Assembly (NCBI GenBank): GCA_944325875.1
Contig: CALVBU010000009.1
Location: 1-64,000, forward strand
Reading direction: 5' to 3'
DNA length: 64,000 nucleotides
Source of the DNA: Candidatus Gastranaerophilales bacterium
Lineage (GTDB): Bacteria; Cyanobacteriota; Vampirovibrionia; Gastranaerophilales; Gastranaerophilaceae
Part shown: one piece after another, positions 24,961 to 34,391 of the stretch
How positions within the stretch are numbered: position 1 is the stretch's first letter
Layout: each line of letters begins with the position of its first letter
Program-made: the position numbers and the translations under genes
Notes under the pieces: model-generated
The model's input: only the letters and a program-made list of their open reading frames with translations
Databases searched by the model: none
What the model was told of the DNA's origin: nothing

Positions 24961-26322
24961 TTATTCGGGTAAAACTTCTTTTAGGCACTCTAAGGCAACA
25001 TCTGTGACAAAATCCATATCCGTTTTGTCTATAATAAGTGGCGGATTGAAATAAATTACATCACCGAGCGGTCGGAGAAGTACGCCTTTTTTTAGGGCTT
25101 TTTTGTAGATTTGATAACCTGTTCTCAGTTTCGAATCGAATGGCTCTTTTGTTGTCTTATCTTTAACCAGCTCAATAGCATTTATCAATCCTATATGTCT
25201 TATATCGCCGACATTTTTATGTGAGGCGAACTTTTCTTTTATAATTTTATTAAAATAAATTGCATTTTCATTTGCTTTTTTCAATACACTTCCATCTTCC
25301 AGAATGTCAAGAACAGCGTTAGCTGCCGCACAGGCAAGCGGGTTTCCGCTGTATGTGTGTGAGTGCATAAAGGCTTTATGCGTGTTGTATTCGTCGTAAA
25401 ATGCATCATATATTTTTTGTGTAGTAATAAATAGTGCGCATGGCATATAACCTCCGGTAAGCCCTTTTGAAAGACACATAATATCAGGAGATACACCAGC
25501 ATGGTTGAATGCAAACATTTTTCCTGTTCTGCCATATCCTGTGGCTATTTCATCAGCGATTAAATGGACGTTATATTTATCACATAGTTCTCTTAATTTT
25601 TTTAAGTATAGTGGCGGATAAACTTTCATTCCTGCTGATCCCTGAAGTAGTGGTTCTACAAGAAGAGCAGCTGTTTCATTCCCGTATTTTTCAAAAGTTT
25701 CTTCAGCTTTTTGGGCACATTCGCAGGTACAGTGGTCTCTGTCTTTTCCGTAAGGACATCTGTAGCAGTCAGGCCCTTCTATTCTTACAATATCCATTAG
25801 TATAGGTTTATAAAGCTCTGTATATAAATCACAGTCACCGACTGATAATGCGCCTATAGTTTCTCCGTGGTAAGCTTCAGATAATGCCATAAACCGTGTT
25901 TTTTGAGGATTTCCAGTTTGCTCGTGGTATTGAAAGCTAACTTTCATTGCTGCTTCAATTGCAGACGAGCCGTTGTCTGTAAAGTTAAATTTGCAAAGTC
26001 CATCAGGTAGAATTTTTGCTAATCGTTCACAGAGTCTTATTGCTTGTTTATGAGTAAAGTTTGCGAATATAACGTGTTCTAGTGAATTAAGTTGTTTTTT
26101 TATTTCTTTGTTAATATGCGGGTTACAGTGTCCTAGAAGATTGCACCACCATGAGCTAATTACATCTACATAGCGATTCCCCTCTATGTCATAAAGGTAA
26201 ACCCCTTCCCCATGATCAATTACTATCGGAGGTAATTCTTCATAATCTTTCATCTGTGAACAAGGGTGCCATATATATTTTACATCACGTTTCGACCAGT
26301 CTTTATTTTCGCTAAATTCCAT
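24961..26322 (-). CDS. bioA: adenosylmethionine-8-amino-7-oxononanoate aminotransferase
   Basis: PLP enzyme of biotin synthesis that makes 7,8-diaminopelargonate using S-adenosylmethionine as amino donor. It has WHPCSQMKDYE at the N-terminus, SWWCNLLGH, the class III aminotransferase core DEIATGYGRTGKMFAF, and LSKGLTGGYMP with the PLP-binding Lys. The C-terminal RPLGDVIYFNPPL is typical. Length 453 is normal. A CHC-rich insert (CYRCPYGKDRDHCTCEC, about residues 190-210) could bind metal and is found in some BioA proteins. It follows bioD by one base. A weak hairpin at 24927-24943 may end the transcript. Confidence 0.94.
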   Translation of the reverse strand: MEFSENKDWSKRDVKYIWHPCSQMKDYEELPPIVIDHGEGVYLYDIEGNRYVDVISSWWCNLLGHCNPHINKEIKKQLNSLEHVIFANFTHKQAIRLCERLAKILPDGLCKFNFTDNGSSAIEAAMKVSFQYHEQTGNPQKTRFMALSEAYHGETIGALSVGDCDLYTELYKPILMDIVRIEGPDCYRCPYGKDRDHCTCECAQKAEETFEKYGNETAALLVEPLLQGSAGMKVYPPLYLKKLRELCDKYNVHLIADEIATGYGRTGKMFAFNHAGVSPDIMCLSKGLTGGYMPCALFITTQKIYDAFYDEYNTHKAFMHSHTYSGNPLACAAANAVLDILEDGSVLKKANENAIYFNKIIKEKFASHKNVGDIRHIGLINAIELVKDKTTKEPFDSKLRTGYQIYKKALKKGVLLRPLGDVIYFNPPLIIDKTDMDFVTDVALECLKEVLPE

Positions 26323-26323
26323 T

Positions 26324-27010
26324 TTATATCTCCTTAAAAATTGATAAAATTTCTTCTTTTTCTATATTAAGATCATTGTCATTTTCTTTTACTTCTGCAA
26401 TGACTTTTACTCCAGTGAGTCTTTCTATTTGTTTTTTATTATCACGTTGCATAAAATCCTTTTCATTATATTTATTCAGAATTATGCCTTTTATGTTTAT
26501 TCCGCAATTCTTGATGTATTCGACAGTTAGTACTGCATTATTAATTGAACCGAGTTCTGCCCCTGAAACAATAACTACATCCAATCCTAGAAGTTTTATT
26601 ATATCGGGTAATATAATTTGTTCATCTTTTAAATTAAACGGGCAAATAATGCCTCCAGCACCTTCTACAACTAGATAATTATAATCTTCTTTTTTATCTT
26701 GAAAATCCTTTAGTATTTTTTCTTTTTTAATTGATACTCCTTCAATTTCAGCAGCTAAATGTGGAGATACTGCTGTTTTAAATATATATGAAGCAAATTT
26801 AGATGGGTCATCTTTAATTCCAGCGGTTTTTAATACGAATTCACAATCTCCAGGAATTAATTTGCCGTTTTTTAATTCTGCACCGCTTAATGCTGGTTTA
26901 TAGTATCCGCAATTTAGACCTAAATCTCTCATCTTTTTTACGATAAGCGCTGAGATAAATGTTTTTCCTACATCAGTTCCTGTTGCTGTTATAAATATAC
27001 CTTTGTTCAT
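26324..27010 (-). CDS. bioD: dethiobiotin synthetase
   Basis: ATP-dependent enzyme that closes the ureido ring of biotin using CO2. The N-terminus FITATGTDVGKTFISALI is the P-loop with the TDVGKT signature. YKPALSG and VEGAGGIICPF are the substrate and Mg sites. Length 228 is typical. GAGAGGTAA precedes the ATG. It is coupled to bioA. bioB and bioF are not in the window. Confidence 0.95.
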   Translation of the reverse strand: MNKGIFITATGTDVGKTFISALIVKKMRDLGLNCGYYKPALSGAELKNGKLIPGDCEFVLKTAGIKDDPSKFASYIFKTAVSPHLAAEIEGVSIKKEKILKDFQDKKEDYNYLVVEGAGGIICPFNLKDEQIILPDIIKLLGLDVVIVSGAELGSINNAVLTVEYIKNCGINIKGIILNKYNEKDFMQRDNKKQIERLTGVKVIAEVKENDNDLNIEKEEILSIFKEI

Positions 27011-27030
27011 GTTACTGTTACCTCTCCCAT

Positions 27031-27071
27031 AAAAATAACACCCTTAGTCTAGAACTAAAGGTGTTATTTTT
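27031..27071 (-). terminator. terminator after the TpsB gene
   Basis: A 12-base stem AAAAATAACACC / GGTGTTATTTTT with a loop centred on TCTAGA. It separates the TpsB gene from bioD on the same strand. Confidence 0.85.
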
Positions 27072-27101
27072 CAAGTTATTGTTTACATTTATGTATATGT
27101 T

Positions 27102-29066
27102 CTATAGTGAGCCGCCACCACCGTCATTGAAGTAGTCATAGTGACGAATATCATCATAGTTGTTAACAGGTTCTGATGGACCAACTGGTTGAGCCTTAAC
27201 TGCTTTAGCTGTTGATCTGTTTCTTAACAATGCATCAAAGTTAGGTTCCATTGTTAACTCAAAGTGGAATCGACCGATTTTATGGTCAGTTTCCCAAGAG
27301 TGGTTAATTAATGGGTAGCCCCAATATAAACGACCTGTCAAGTCTCCTGGTAATTGAACTCTTAAGCCCATACCAAGTGATGCCATAAAGTAGTTGTTAT
27401 CATAATAATCTTCACCGGTAGATGGGAATACACCACCAAAGTCTGCAAATACTGCACCTTTAATATACTTACCAATGAATGACATTTTTTCTTTTGAACG
27501 AGGGCTTGTGATTTCACGTGGTAACAATGGGAACATCAATTCGTTGCTGATGTAGAAACCGTTTTTACCAATCATAAGACCTTCAGAGTATCCTCTTACA
27601 GTTGCCAAACCACCTGCTTGGAATTGGTCAATGTATGGAATATGTTTGTTATTAGGTATAACTTGATAATTTGCTCTCATTTGACCTATAAATCCGTGAG
27701 AGAAATCATGTAATCTTACTGCACCACCGGAAATTTTTACATAATTTGAATCACTATCGAATATTGGAGCAGCATAGCTTACGCCTTGGTTCAAGTACCA
27801 AATACCATATTTTGTATCTTTACGCATATTTAAAGCTACATCAACACTTGTTACTTGATCTAATCCTAACTCATCATCAATACCAAAGTTTTTGAGGAAG
27901 CCCATAGTGGTTCTAGCTCTTTTGTAGTTTAAAGCGGTATAAGTCTTTAATTCAAAGCCAGGTTTTCTAATAATTGGTTGTGAATAGTAAAGTGAATACA
28001 TATAAGCTTTACTTCTTAAGTCTAAGTCTGCGAATTCGCCGTATTTAATTTTAGAAAGACCTGAAGTGAATAAGAAACCTACACGACCATCTTTTCTGTT
28101 AACCGGAATGTTATAATCAACAAATGGGCTGACAGAACCTCCACTGAAATAAGATCCGATGGATAACTTATCTCTATTATGGAAAAGACTGTCTGCATAA
28201 ATCATTGCACCACCTCTTAGGTTACCAGTGGTGTAACGACCAGCGTTATCCATAACACCAACAACGTGGAATGGGAAGTTTTCGTGAGCTGTAATCTCAA
28301 TATCTGTAGTACCGTCAGCTTCACCAGCTTTAAGGTTAGCTGAAAGGTTTACACCTTCGTTATAACGGTTAAAGTCTAAGATATCTTTTTCTAGTTCGAC
28401 AATATCAAACAAATCCCCTTTTTTCTGAGGTAATCTGTCTGTAATATATTTATCTCTTGTATATTTATTTTCGTGAACTGTAATGTTACCGACACGGCTT
28501 TCTACAAGTTCAATATATATATTTCCGTTTGTAACTGTTTGTTCTGGCAAAAATGCTTTTGCGGTTACAAAACCTTTTGAAGCATATAATTGGTTAATTT
28601 GGTTTACAACGCTTGTTATATCGCCGATAAACACGTTTTTACCAATGATAGGTCTAATAATATTGTCAATTTCCTCTTTTGTTAAAATTTCAGAAGGTGA
28701 TACTTCAACGGAATTAACATATACACCTTTTGTATCAATATCCTCAACCTGTGCTTGCATTAATGATCCGTTAGGGTCATAATTTCTAATTACTTGATTT
28801 TCTTTACTTGGGTTTTGTACAGCATTTTTTCGTCTTTCATAACGATTATAATCATCGTTAAGATATTGCTGATCTCTTTTGAATTCCAAAGAATCTGTAT
28901 TATGTTTATAATTTGTGCCACTTTCCATTTGGATTTGGTTCAAAATCGGAATGTCAGGTGCCGCAAATACTGGGGTAACAGATGCAGGAATAGCAAGGGC
29001 AACTGTGGCACATAGGCCTAATATTGCCTTTGATAAGTTCATTTTAATTTGATTCTTTTCCATCAT
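27102..29066 (-). CDS. TpsB/ShlB-FhaC-family outer-membrane translocator
   Basis: An Omp85-superfamily pore that exports a TpsA partner or other substrate. A signal peptide (ILGLCATVALAIPASVTPVFA) is followed by a linker, a POTRA-like domain (residues about 105-190, VYVNSVEVSPSEILTKEEI and YASKGFVTAKAFLPEQ), a second POTRA region, then a 16-strand-type barrel. The barrel has the family motif ATVRGYSEG, containing the VRGY loop. After the last strands the protein continues for about 40 residues (KAVKAQPVGPSEPV...GGGGSL), whereas the family normally ends at the last strand. No TpsA gene is adjacent; a Skp-like gene diverges. GAAGGTGT precedes two successive ATGs at 29066 and 29063. Confidence 0.85.
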   Translation of the reverse strand: MMEKNQIKMNLSKAILGLCATVALAIPASVTPVFAAPDIPILNQIQMESGTNYKHNTDSLEFKRDQQYLNDDYNRYERRKNAVQNPSKENQVIRNYDPNGSLMQAQVEDIDTKGVYVNSVEVSPSEILTKEEIDNIIRPIIGKNVFIGDITSVVNQINQLYASKGFVTAKAFLPEQTVTNGNIYIELVESRVGNITVHENKYTRDKYITDRLPQKKGDLFDIVELEKDILDFNRYNEGVNLSANLKAGEADGTTDIEITAHENFPFHVVGVMDNAGRYTTGNLRGGAMIYADSLFHNRDKLSIGSYFSGGSVSPFVDYNIPVNRKDGRVGFLFTSGLSKIKYGEFADLDLRSKAYMYSLYYSQPIIRKPGFELKTYTALNYKRARTTMGFLKNFGIDDELGLDQVTSVDVALNMRKDTKYGIWYLNQGVSYAAPIFDSDSNYVKISGGAVRLHDFSHGFIGQMRANYQVIPNNKHIPYIDQFQAGGLATVRGYSEGLMIGKNGFYISNELMFPLLPREITSPRSKEKMSFIGKYIKGAVFADFGGVFPSTGEDYYDNNYFMASLGMGLRVQLPGDLTGRLYWGYPLINHSWETDHKIGRFHFELTMEPNFDALLRNRSTAKAVKAQPVGPSEPVNNYDDIRHYDYFNDGGGGSL

Positions 29067-29217
29067 ACACCTTCTGTTTGTACTGTATATTCAGTTTATT
29101 CCTATTCTCTAACTTAGATATTAAAATAAAAACAAAATCTAAATTTTTATTGCGATATATTTACAAAAATTTATAAATTAGCAACTTTGGGAATTGACCT
29201 GTTATTATTATATAGGA

Positions 29218-29247
29218 TTGCTATTGAGTTGTAAAGATGCTTATAAA
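29218..29247 (+). promoter_or_regulatory. candidate promoter of the Skp-like gene
   Basis: TTGCTA, 18 bases, TATAAA, about 90 bases before the start. The other elements in the 272-base gap are weaker. Confidence 0.35.
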
Positions 29248-29338
29248 AAGTTCACATTTTTAAATGAGCAATTTTTAATAAAATCATTAAATTAATGTAC
29301 AACAGCTCGTAGGATACAGAGGTTATAAAGGAGGAAAA

Positions 29339-29803
29339 ATGAAAAATTTAGGAATGGTTACACTTGGTCTTGCAGCATTTGTTATTGGTATGACTGTAAA
29401 TAATTTTGCAATGTCAGATGTTCCACCAAGTTATAGAGTTGCCGTTGTTGATGTTTCAAAAGTAGTTGGATCTTCAGCTCAAGTTAAAGCTCTAAAACAA
29501 GAACAACAAGCAAAAGCTACTGAAATTGTTAAATATGTAGAAAAAGCTAGAAAGGATGTTGCAGCTGTAACTGATGAAAAGAAGAAAAAAGCTCTTGAAG
29601 ATAAGTATTCTAAAGAATTGTTAAGCAAAAGAGATAAATTAGAAAAAGAATATACAACAAAATTATCTGCAATTGATAAAAATATCTCTGCTACTATAGA
29701 AGCTCAAGCAAAAGCTAAAAATTATAATATCGTATTAGCAAAAGGTGTAGTTCTTTATGGTGGCGATGATATCACTGCTGATATTATTAAGGTTGTAAAA
29801 TAA
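29339..29803 (+). CDS. Skp/OmpH-family periplasmic chaperone
   Basis: A periplasmic chaperone for outer-membrane proteins. A signal peptide or anchor (MVTLGLAAFVIGMTVNNFAM) is followed by the family strand YRVAVVDVSKVVGSSAQVK, then a long charged coiled coil (KARKDVAAVTDEKKKKALEDKYSKELLSKR), and a closing strand region YNIVLAKGVVLYGGDDIT. Length 154 is usual. AAAGGAGG precedes the ATG. It diverges from the TpsB gene, and both serve the outer membrane. The trimer with tentacle-like coiled coils is known for the family. Confidence 0.87.
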   Translation: MKNLGMVTLGLAAFVIGMTVNNFAMSDVPPSYRVAVVDVSKVVGSSAQVKALKQEQQAKATEIVKYVEKARKDVAAVTDEKKKKALEDKYSKELLSKRDKLEKEYTTKLSAIDKNISATIEAQAKAKNYNIVLAKGVVLYGGDDITADIIKVVK

Positions 29804-29838
29804 TTTAATTCAATATTTAGATAATATTTATTAAATAA

Positions 29839-29875
29839 AAAAACTCCCGATTGTAAAAATCGGGAGTTTTAATTT
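29839..29875. terminator. bidirectional terminator between Skp and hydA
   Basis: The stem AAACTCCCGATT / AATCGGGAGTTT has A tracts on one side and T tracts on the other, between convergent genes. Confidence 0.88.
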
Positions 29876-31626
29876 TATACATCTTTATATGAACCGGTAA
29901 ATTTATTAGAATATATCGTATGTAATATTTCATGCGCTTTGTGCGAATTTGGATATTCAAGATATTCTTGATAAAGCTTTTGTATTGAAGGGTTCATATG
30001 TGATTTTCTTAAAGGAAGTTCGCTGTCTTCTTTATATAAGCCTTCAGCTCTTTCGCCTTTAATTTTACTGTCATCACAGCTTCTTGGCTGACCGCCTCCG
30101 TTGATGCAACCTCCTGGGCAAGCCATAACTTCAAGCATTTGGAAAGGTGCAGTGCCAGCTTTTATCTCTTGTAAAGATTTTTCAGCTTCTTTTAGAGTAG
30201 AAACAACTCTTACTACAAGTTTTGTACCTTTTAAATCCAATTCGACATCTCTTGAACGGTTTTTAGTACCTCTTAGAGGTTTGAAGTCAACGTCTGTTAA
30301 AGGCTCTCCTGTTGCAAATTCGTAAGCTGTTCTCACTGCAGCTTCAGCAACCCCGCCTGATGCTCCAAAAATTGTACCAGCACCTGAATATTCTCCAAAA
30401 GGTGAGTCGTGATCTTCTGGTTCTAGTGCATTAAAGTTTATTCCGGCTTCTTTAATCATTCTGCCAAGTTCTTGAGTAGTCAATACATAATCGGTATCAG
30501 GTCTGCCGTTTCTTGATAATTCTGGGCGTTTGCACTCATATTTTTTAGCTGTACAAGGCATAATTGCTACTACTACTAAGTTTTCACGAGCAATACCAAG
30601 TTGATTTGGTAATAAATCAACTAATACCGGTGAAAGCATAGACATTGGGGATTTGCAGCTTGATAGGTGATGAAGCATATCAGGATGTTGATCCTCCAAA
30701 TATTTAACCCAAGCTGGACAGCAAGAGGTAAATAGTGGTAAGTTTTGACCTGATTTTACTCTTTCTAAAAATTCAGTAGCTTCTTCCATAATAGTCAAAT
30801 CTGCTGAGAAGTTTGTATCAAATACTTTGTCAAATCCGATTTTTCTAAGTGCAGCATTCATTAATCCGATAGCGTTTTCTCCGGGTTTTAGCCCGAACAT
30901 TTCACCAAGAGCTACTCTTGTTGCAGGTGCCATTTGCACTACAACAGTTTTTTCTTTATTGGTAATTTCACTCCAAACTTTTTCAATTTCGGATTTGATA
31001 GTTAATGCTCCGGTAGGACAAACTGCCGCACATTGACCACAGTTTACACAATCTACCTGACCTAGTGGTCTTCCATTCATTGGTTGAACAACCGTTTTTG
31101 AGCCTCTGTTTGCAAAGCCTAAGACTGCATGGCCTTGGAATTCTGCACAAGCTCTTACACAAGCTCCGCAAAGGATACATTTATTAGGATCTCTTACTAA
31201 TGATGGAGAACTATCATCGATTGGTAAATATTCATCAGGCTGTTTTTCTGTGTATCTGATTTTTCTTATACCGTATTCTTCTGCGTATTTTTGAAGCTCA
31301 CAATTGCCTGATTTATCACAGGTTAAGCACTCTTTGTCGTGATTTGCAAGAAGTAATTCAAGAACAGTTTTTCTGATTCTTCTTGTTTTTTCAGTGTTTA
31401 AGTGAATTTTTAACCCGTTTTCAGGTGGCATTGTGCAGGATGATTGAATTCCTCTGCCTTCTACTTCTACAACACACATTCTGCAAGCTCCGAATTGTGT
31501 TAAATCGGGACGGTAACAGAATGTAGGGACATTCATGCCTGCTTTTCTTATAACTTCAAGCAAGTTTGGTTCGTCTGTAAATTCAACTTCTTTACCGTCT
31601 ATGAATAATGTTTTTTTATCTGTCAT
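29875..31626 (-). CDS. hydA: [FeFe]-hydrogenase catalytic subunit HydA
   Basis: Hydrogen-evolving catalytic subunit of a group A3 (NADH- and ferredoxin-dependent, bifurcating) hydrogenase. The N-terminus has a [2Fe-2S] ferredoxin domain (Cys near residues 37, 48, 51 and 64), then an H-x3-C-x2-C-x5-C [4Fe-4S] site (HDKECLTC), and two [4Fe-4S] clusters (CILCGACVRAC and CVNCGQCAAVCP). The H-cluster motifs are all complete: TSCCPAW, MPCTAKK and MACPGGCINGGGQP. The length of 583 matches subunit A. It is last in hydC-hydB-hydA, 29 bases after hydB. Maturases HydE, HydF and HydG are not seen. Physiological direction is probably H2 production during fermentation. Confidence 0.95.
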   Translation of the reverse strand: MTDKKTLFIDGKEVEFTDEPNLLEVIRKAGMNVPTFCYRPDLTQFGACRMCVVEVEGRGIQSSCTMPPENGLKIHLNTEKTRRIRKTVLELLLANHDKECLTCDKSGNCELQKYAEEYGIRKIRYTEKQPDEYLPIDDSSPSLVRDPNKCILCGACVRACAEFQGHAVLGFANRGSKTVVQPMNGRPLGQVDCVNCGQCAAVCPTGALTIKSEIEKVWSEITNKEKTVVVQMAPATRVALGEMFGLKPGENAIGLMNAALRKIGFDKVFDTNFSADLTIMEEATEFLERVKSGQNLPLFTSCCPAWVKYLEDQHPDMLHHLSSCKSPMSMLSPVLVDLLPNQLGIARENLVVVAIMPCTAKKYECKRPELSRNGRPDTDYVLTTQELGRMIKEAGINFNALEPEDHDSPFGEYSGAGTIFGASGGVAEAAVRTAYEFATGEPLTDVDFKPLRGTKNRSRDVELDLKGTKLVVRVVSTLKEAEKSLQEIKAGTAPFQMLEVMACPGGCINGGGQPRSCDDSKIKGERAEGLYKEDSELPLRKSHMNPSIQKLYQEYLEYPNSHKAHEILHTIYSNKFTGSYKDV

Positions 31627-31655
31627 AATTTATTTTCCTTATACTTAAATATTGG

Positions 31656-33518
31656 TTATTCCAAAACTATTGCTCTAAATGGACAATTAGTTAAGCAGGC
31701 TTCACATTTAATACATTTTTCTTGATTAATATGATGAGGTTGCTTAACTGTACCTTCAATAGCTCCAACAGGACATGTTCTAGCACATTTTGTACATCCT
31801 TTACATAATTCAGGCTGGATAACGATTTTTTTCATCGCTGTACAAACTCCTGCTGGGCATTTTTTGTCTTTAATGTGCGCAATATATTCATCTCTAAAGT
31901 ATTTCAAAGTTGAAAGTACAGGATTTGGTGCAGTTTTTCCAAGACCGCATAGAGAACCTTCTTTAACTGATAGTGCAAGTTCTTCTAATAAGTCAAGGTC
32001 TTTCATTTCGCCTTTACCTGCTACTATTTTTTCTAAGATTTTAAGCATATTTTTTGTACCTTCACGACAAGGAACGCATTTACCGCAGCTTTCGTGTTGC
32101 GTAAAGTTCATGAAAAATCTTGCTACTTCTACAATACAGGTGTCTTCAGCCATTACAACAAGTCCGCCAGATCCTACCATTGCGCCGGCTTTAATTAGGC
32201 TGTCGTAATCCATTGGAAGATCAAGGTGTTCTTCTGTTAAGCACCCGCCTGACGGTCCGCCAATTTGAACGGCTTTGAATTTTTTACCGCCTCGAATACC
32301 GCCTCCGATGTCAAATACGATTTCTCTTAATGTAGTGCCCATTGGAACTTCAATAAGACCTGTATTGTTTACTTCACCTGTTAGCGCGAAAGTTTTTGTA
32401 CCTTTTGATGTTTCTGTACCGAAAGATGCGAACCAATCTGCACCTTTTAGCATAATTACAGGAACATTCGCAAGTGTTTCAACGTTATTAATTAATGTTG
32501 GTCTGCCAAATAAACCTTTATTTGCAGGGAAAGGTGGTTTTGGTCTAGGCATACCTCTTTCTCCTTCAATAGAAGCAATTAGTGCAGTTTCTTCACCGCA
32601 TACAAATGCTCCAGCGCCCTCTTTAATATGAAGCGTGAATGAAAATTCACTTCCCATAATATTTTTACCTAGGAAGTGTCTTTCTTCGGCGTCTGCTATG
32701 GCTTTTCTTAAACGTTTAATTGCAAGAGGATATTCTGCACGTACATAAATATAACCTTCATCAGCGCCGATAGCAAAAGCTGCTATTGCCATACCTTCAA
32801 GAAGTTTATGAGGGTCTCCCTCCATAATGCTTCTATCCATAAATGCTCCAGGGTCACCTTCGTCACCGTTACATACAACATAAGACTTTCCACCTTTATT
32901 AGCTGCAGTAAATCTCCATTTGCGACCTGTAGGGAAGCCTCCGCCCCCTCTGCCTCTTAGTCCTGATTTTTCAATTTCAGCAATTACTGCATCCGGATCA
33001 TTTTGTTCTATTACGTTTGCTAATGCTTCGTAACCTCTTACTGCAATTGCTTCATCTATGCATTCTGCATTAATGTGTCCGCAGTTTGCAAGAGCCGTTC
33101 TTGTTTGTTTTGCGTAGAAGTTAATATCTTCTGATTTGTGAATATGTTCATGTGTTTTTGGATCTGTATAAAGAAGTCTTTCTACAGGTTTGTCATTAAG
33201 TATATGGCTTTGGTATATTTCTTCAACATCTTCAAGTTTTACTTTTACATATACTACGTGTTTGTCCGGAATTAGAACAAGTACACCTTGTTCACAAAAA
33301 CCATGGCATCCTGTAGGTACGATTGTCATTTTGTCATAATCTGTTAATGGTGATACATCTGCACCAAGTTCTTTAAATTTTTCTATTACTTTTAATGAAC
33401 CGTTAGCAACGCATCCTGTTCCTGCACATACAAGCACTCTAAGCCCTTGTTTTTTTATTGCTTCTTGAGCTTTAGCTTGTTCTTGTTTTATATCAATATT
33501 TAATGCTGTTTTTTCCAT
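31656..33518 (-). CDS. hydB: bifurcating hydrogenase NADH/FMN subunit HydB
   Basis: A NuoF-like subunit that binds NADH and FMN. An N-terminal thioredoxin-like [2Fe-2S] domain (CAGTGCVANGS and PTGCHGFCEQG) is fused to the NuoF core (GLRGRGGGGFPTGRKW, NGDEGDPGAFMDRSI, SCGKCVPCREGTKN). A C-terminal pair of [4Fe-4S] motifs (CKGCTKCARTCPVGAI, CIKCEACLTNCPFRAI) completes the electron path. The length of 620 fits the family. It begins one base after the stop of hydC, so the genes are tightly cotranscribed. Confidence 0.95.
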   Translation of the reverse strand: MEKTALNIDIKQEQAKAQEAIKKQGLRVLVCAGTGCVANGSLKVIEKFKELGADVSPLTDYDKMTIVPTGCHGFCEQGVLVLIPDKHVVYVKVKLEDVEEIYQSHILNDKPVERLLYTDPKTHEHIHKSEDINFYAKQTRTALANCGHINAECIDEAIAVRGYEALANVIEQNDPDAVIAEIEKSGLRGRGGGGFPTGRKWRFTAANKGGKSYVVCNGDEGDPGAFMDRSIMEGDPHKLLEGMAIAAFAIGADEGYIYVRAEYPLAIKRLRKAIADAEERHFLGKNIMGSEFSFTLHIKEGAGAFVCGEETALIASIEGERGMPRPKPPFPANKGLFGRPTLINNVETLANVPVIMLKGADWFASFGTETSKGTKTFALTGEVNNTGLIEVPMGTTLREIVFDIGGGIRGGKKFKAVQIGGPSGGCLTEEHLDLPMDYDSLIKAGAMVGSGGLVVMAEDTCIVEVARFFMNFTQHESCGKCVPCREGTKNMLKILEKIVAGKGEMKDLDLLEELALSVKEGSLCGLGKTAPNPVLSTLKYFRDEYIAHIKDKKCPAGVCTAMKKIVIQPELCKGCTKCARTCPVGAIEGTVKQPHHINQEKCIKCEACLTNCPFRAIVLE

Positions 33519-33519
33519 A

Positions 33520-34014
33520 TTATCTGTCCTCTTTTAAAAGGGTATCTAAAACTATTCTTATTGCATCTGATGTCATTTGCGGATAGACTTTTCCGTTTAT
33601 AACTACAACCGGAGCTAGCCCGCAAGCGCCTAGACAGCTGACGGTTTCCAATGAAAATAGTCCGTCATCAGTAGTCATTTTGCCATCAGTAAGGTCTAAT
33701 CTTGCCTTAATTGCATTTAATACTGGCATAGAACCTCTTACGTGACAGGCTGTTCCATCGCATACTTTAATTTCAAATTTACCCTTCGGTTCAAGTGAAA
33801 ATTGTGCATAAAAAGTGGCTACTCCATATACTGTTGCAGGAGATAGCCCTTCTATTTTTGTACCGATATAAATCATTGCATCTTCAGGAAGATATCGGTA
33901 TACTTCTTGAACTTTTTGTAAAATCGCAATCAAATTGGATTTTTTACCCTCGTAAGAATTGATAATTTCATCCAATTTAGATGTGTCGATTTTATGAGGA
34001 TTCTCTACACTCAT
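33520..34014 (-). CDS. hydC: bifurcating hydrogenase NuoE-like subunit HydC
   Basis: A 164-residue thioredoxin-like [2Fe-2S] protein with the four cluster cysteines in CDGTACHVRGS and VSCLGACGLAPVVVIN. It has the usual NuoE start (LDEIINSYEGKKSNLIAILQKVQEVYRYLP). It is the promoter-proximal gene of the operon and has TAGGAG before its ATG. The upstream region contains a 7-base dyad (GATTGTA / TACAATC) with no identified regulator; no Rex box was found. Confidence 0.94.
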   Translation of the reverse strand: MSVENPHKIDTSKLDEIINSYEGKKSNLIAILQKVQEVYRYLPEDAMIYIGTKIEGLSPATVYGVATFYAQFSLEPKGKFEIKVCDGTACHVRGSMPVLNAIKARLDLTDGKMTTDDGLFSLETVSCLGACGLAPVVVINGKVYPQMTSDAIRIVLDTLLKEDR

Positions 34015-34123
34015 CTCGCACTCCTATAATCTATGTATAACACTATGATTGTATTTTCTTTAACCCAAAAACAATTACAATCTTAGTGGTATTATTGCAC
34101 ATGATGGGTGTAAAATCAAGTTT

Positions 34124-34324
34124 TTAAGATTCTCTAAAAGGATTGTTTACTTTTAGGAAAAATTTTATATTTCTTATAATTTGTTGAAATTTATTTGGCC
34201 TTGGAGGTTGGTAAATCGGTTGTAACCCATTGTGGGCTGTATAGTGTGTTATTCTTTTTTTAGGTTGATGTTTTGGACGTAACAAACTAAATCTTCCGCT
34301 AAATGAAACATTATTTGTATACAT
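34124..34324 (-). CDS. 66-residue basic protein with N-terminal VSFSG motif
   Basis: Not recognised. The protein starts MYTNNVSFSGRFSLLRPKHQ, is rich in Pro, Lys and Arg, and ends in a short hydrophobic-basic stretch (FQQIIRNIKFFLKVNNPF). AGGAG lies nine bases before the ATG, which supports real expression. The N-terminal V-S-F-S-G motif recurs in other proteins of this window. It sits alone between hydC and nth. Confidence 0.55.
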   Translation of the reverse strand: MYTNNVSFSGRFSLLRPKHQPKKRITHYTAHNGLQPIYQPPRPNKFQQIIRNIKFFLKVNNPFRES

Positions 34325-34391
34325 TTTTTATCTCCTATTTTTCGTTTATAAAAAACAAAGATTTTAAAATTTGCTTAATTATTAAAAAATG

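Noticed and set aside
25281-25535. 84-codon frame inside bioA on the same strand
   Set aside because: It is out of frame with an intact bioA reading frame and its protein is low-complexity His/Thr-rich, typical of a shifted frame.
33960-34090. Rex operator controlling hydCBA
   Set aside because: The region has a GATTGTA/TACAATC dyad with a 22-base spacer, which does not match the TTGTGAA-N4-TTCACAA type of site.
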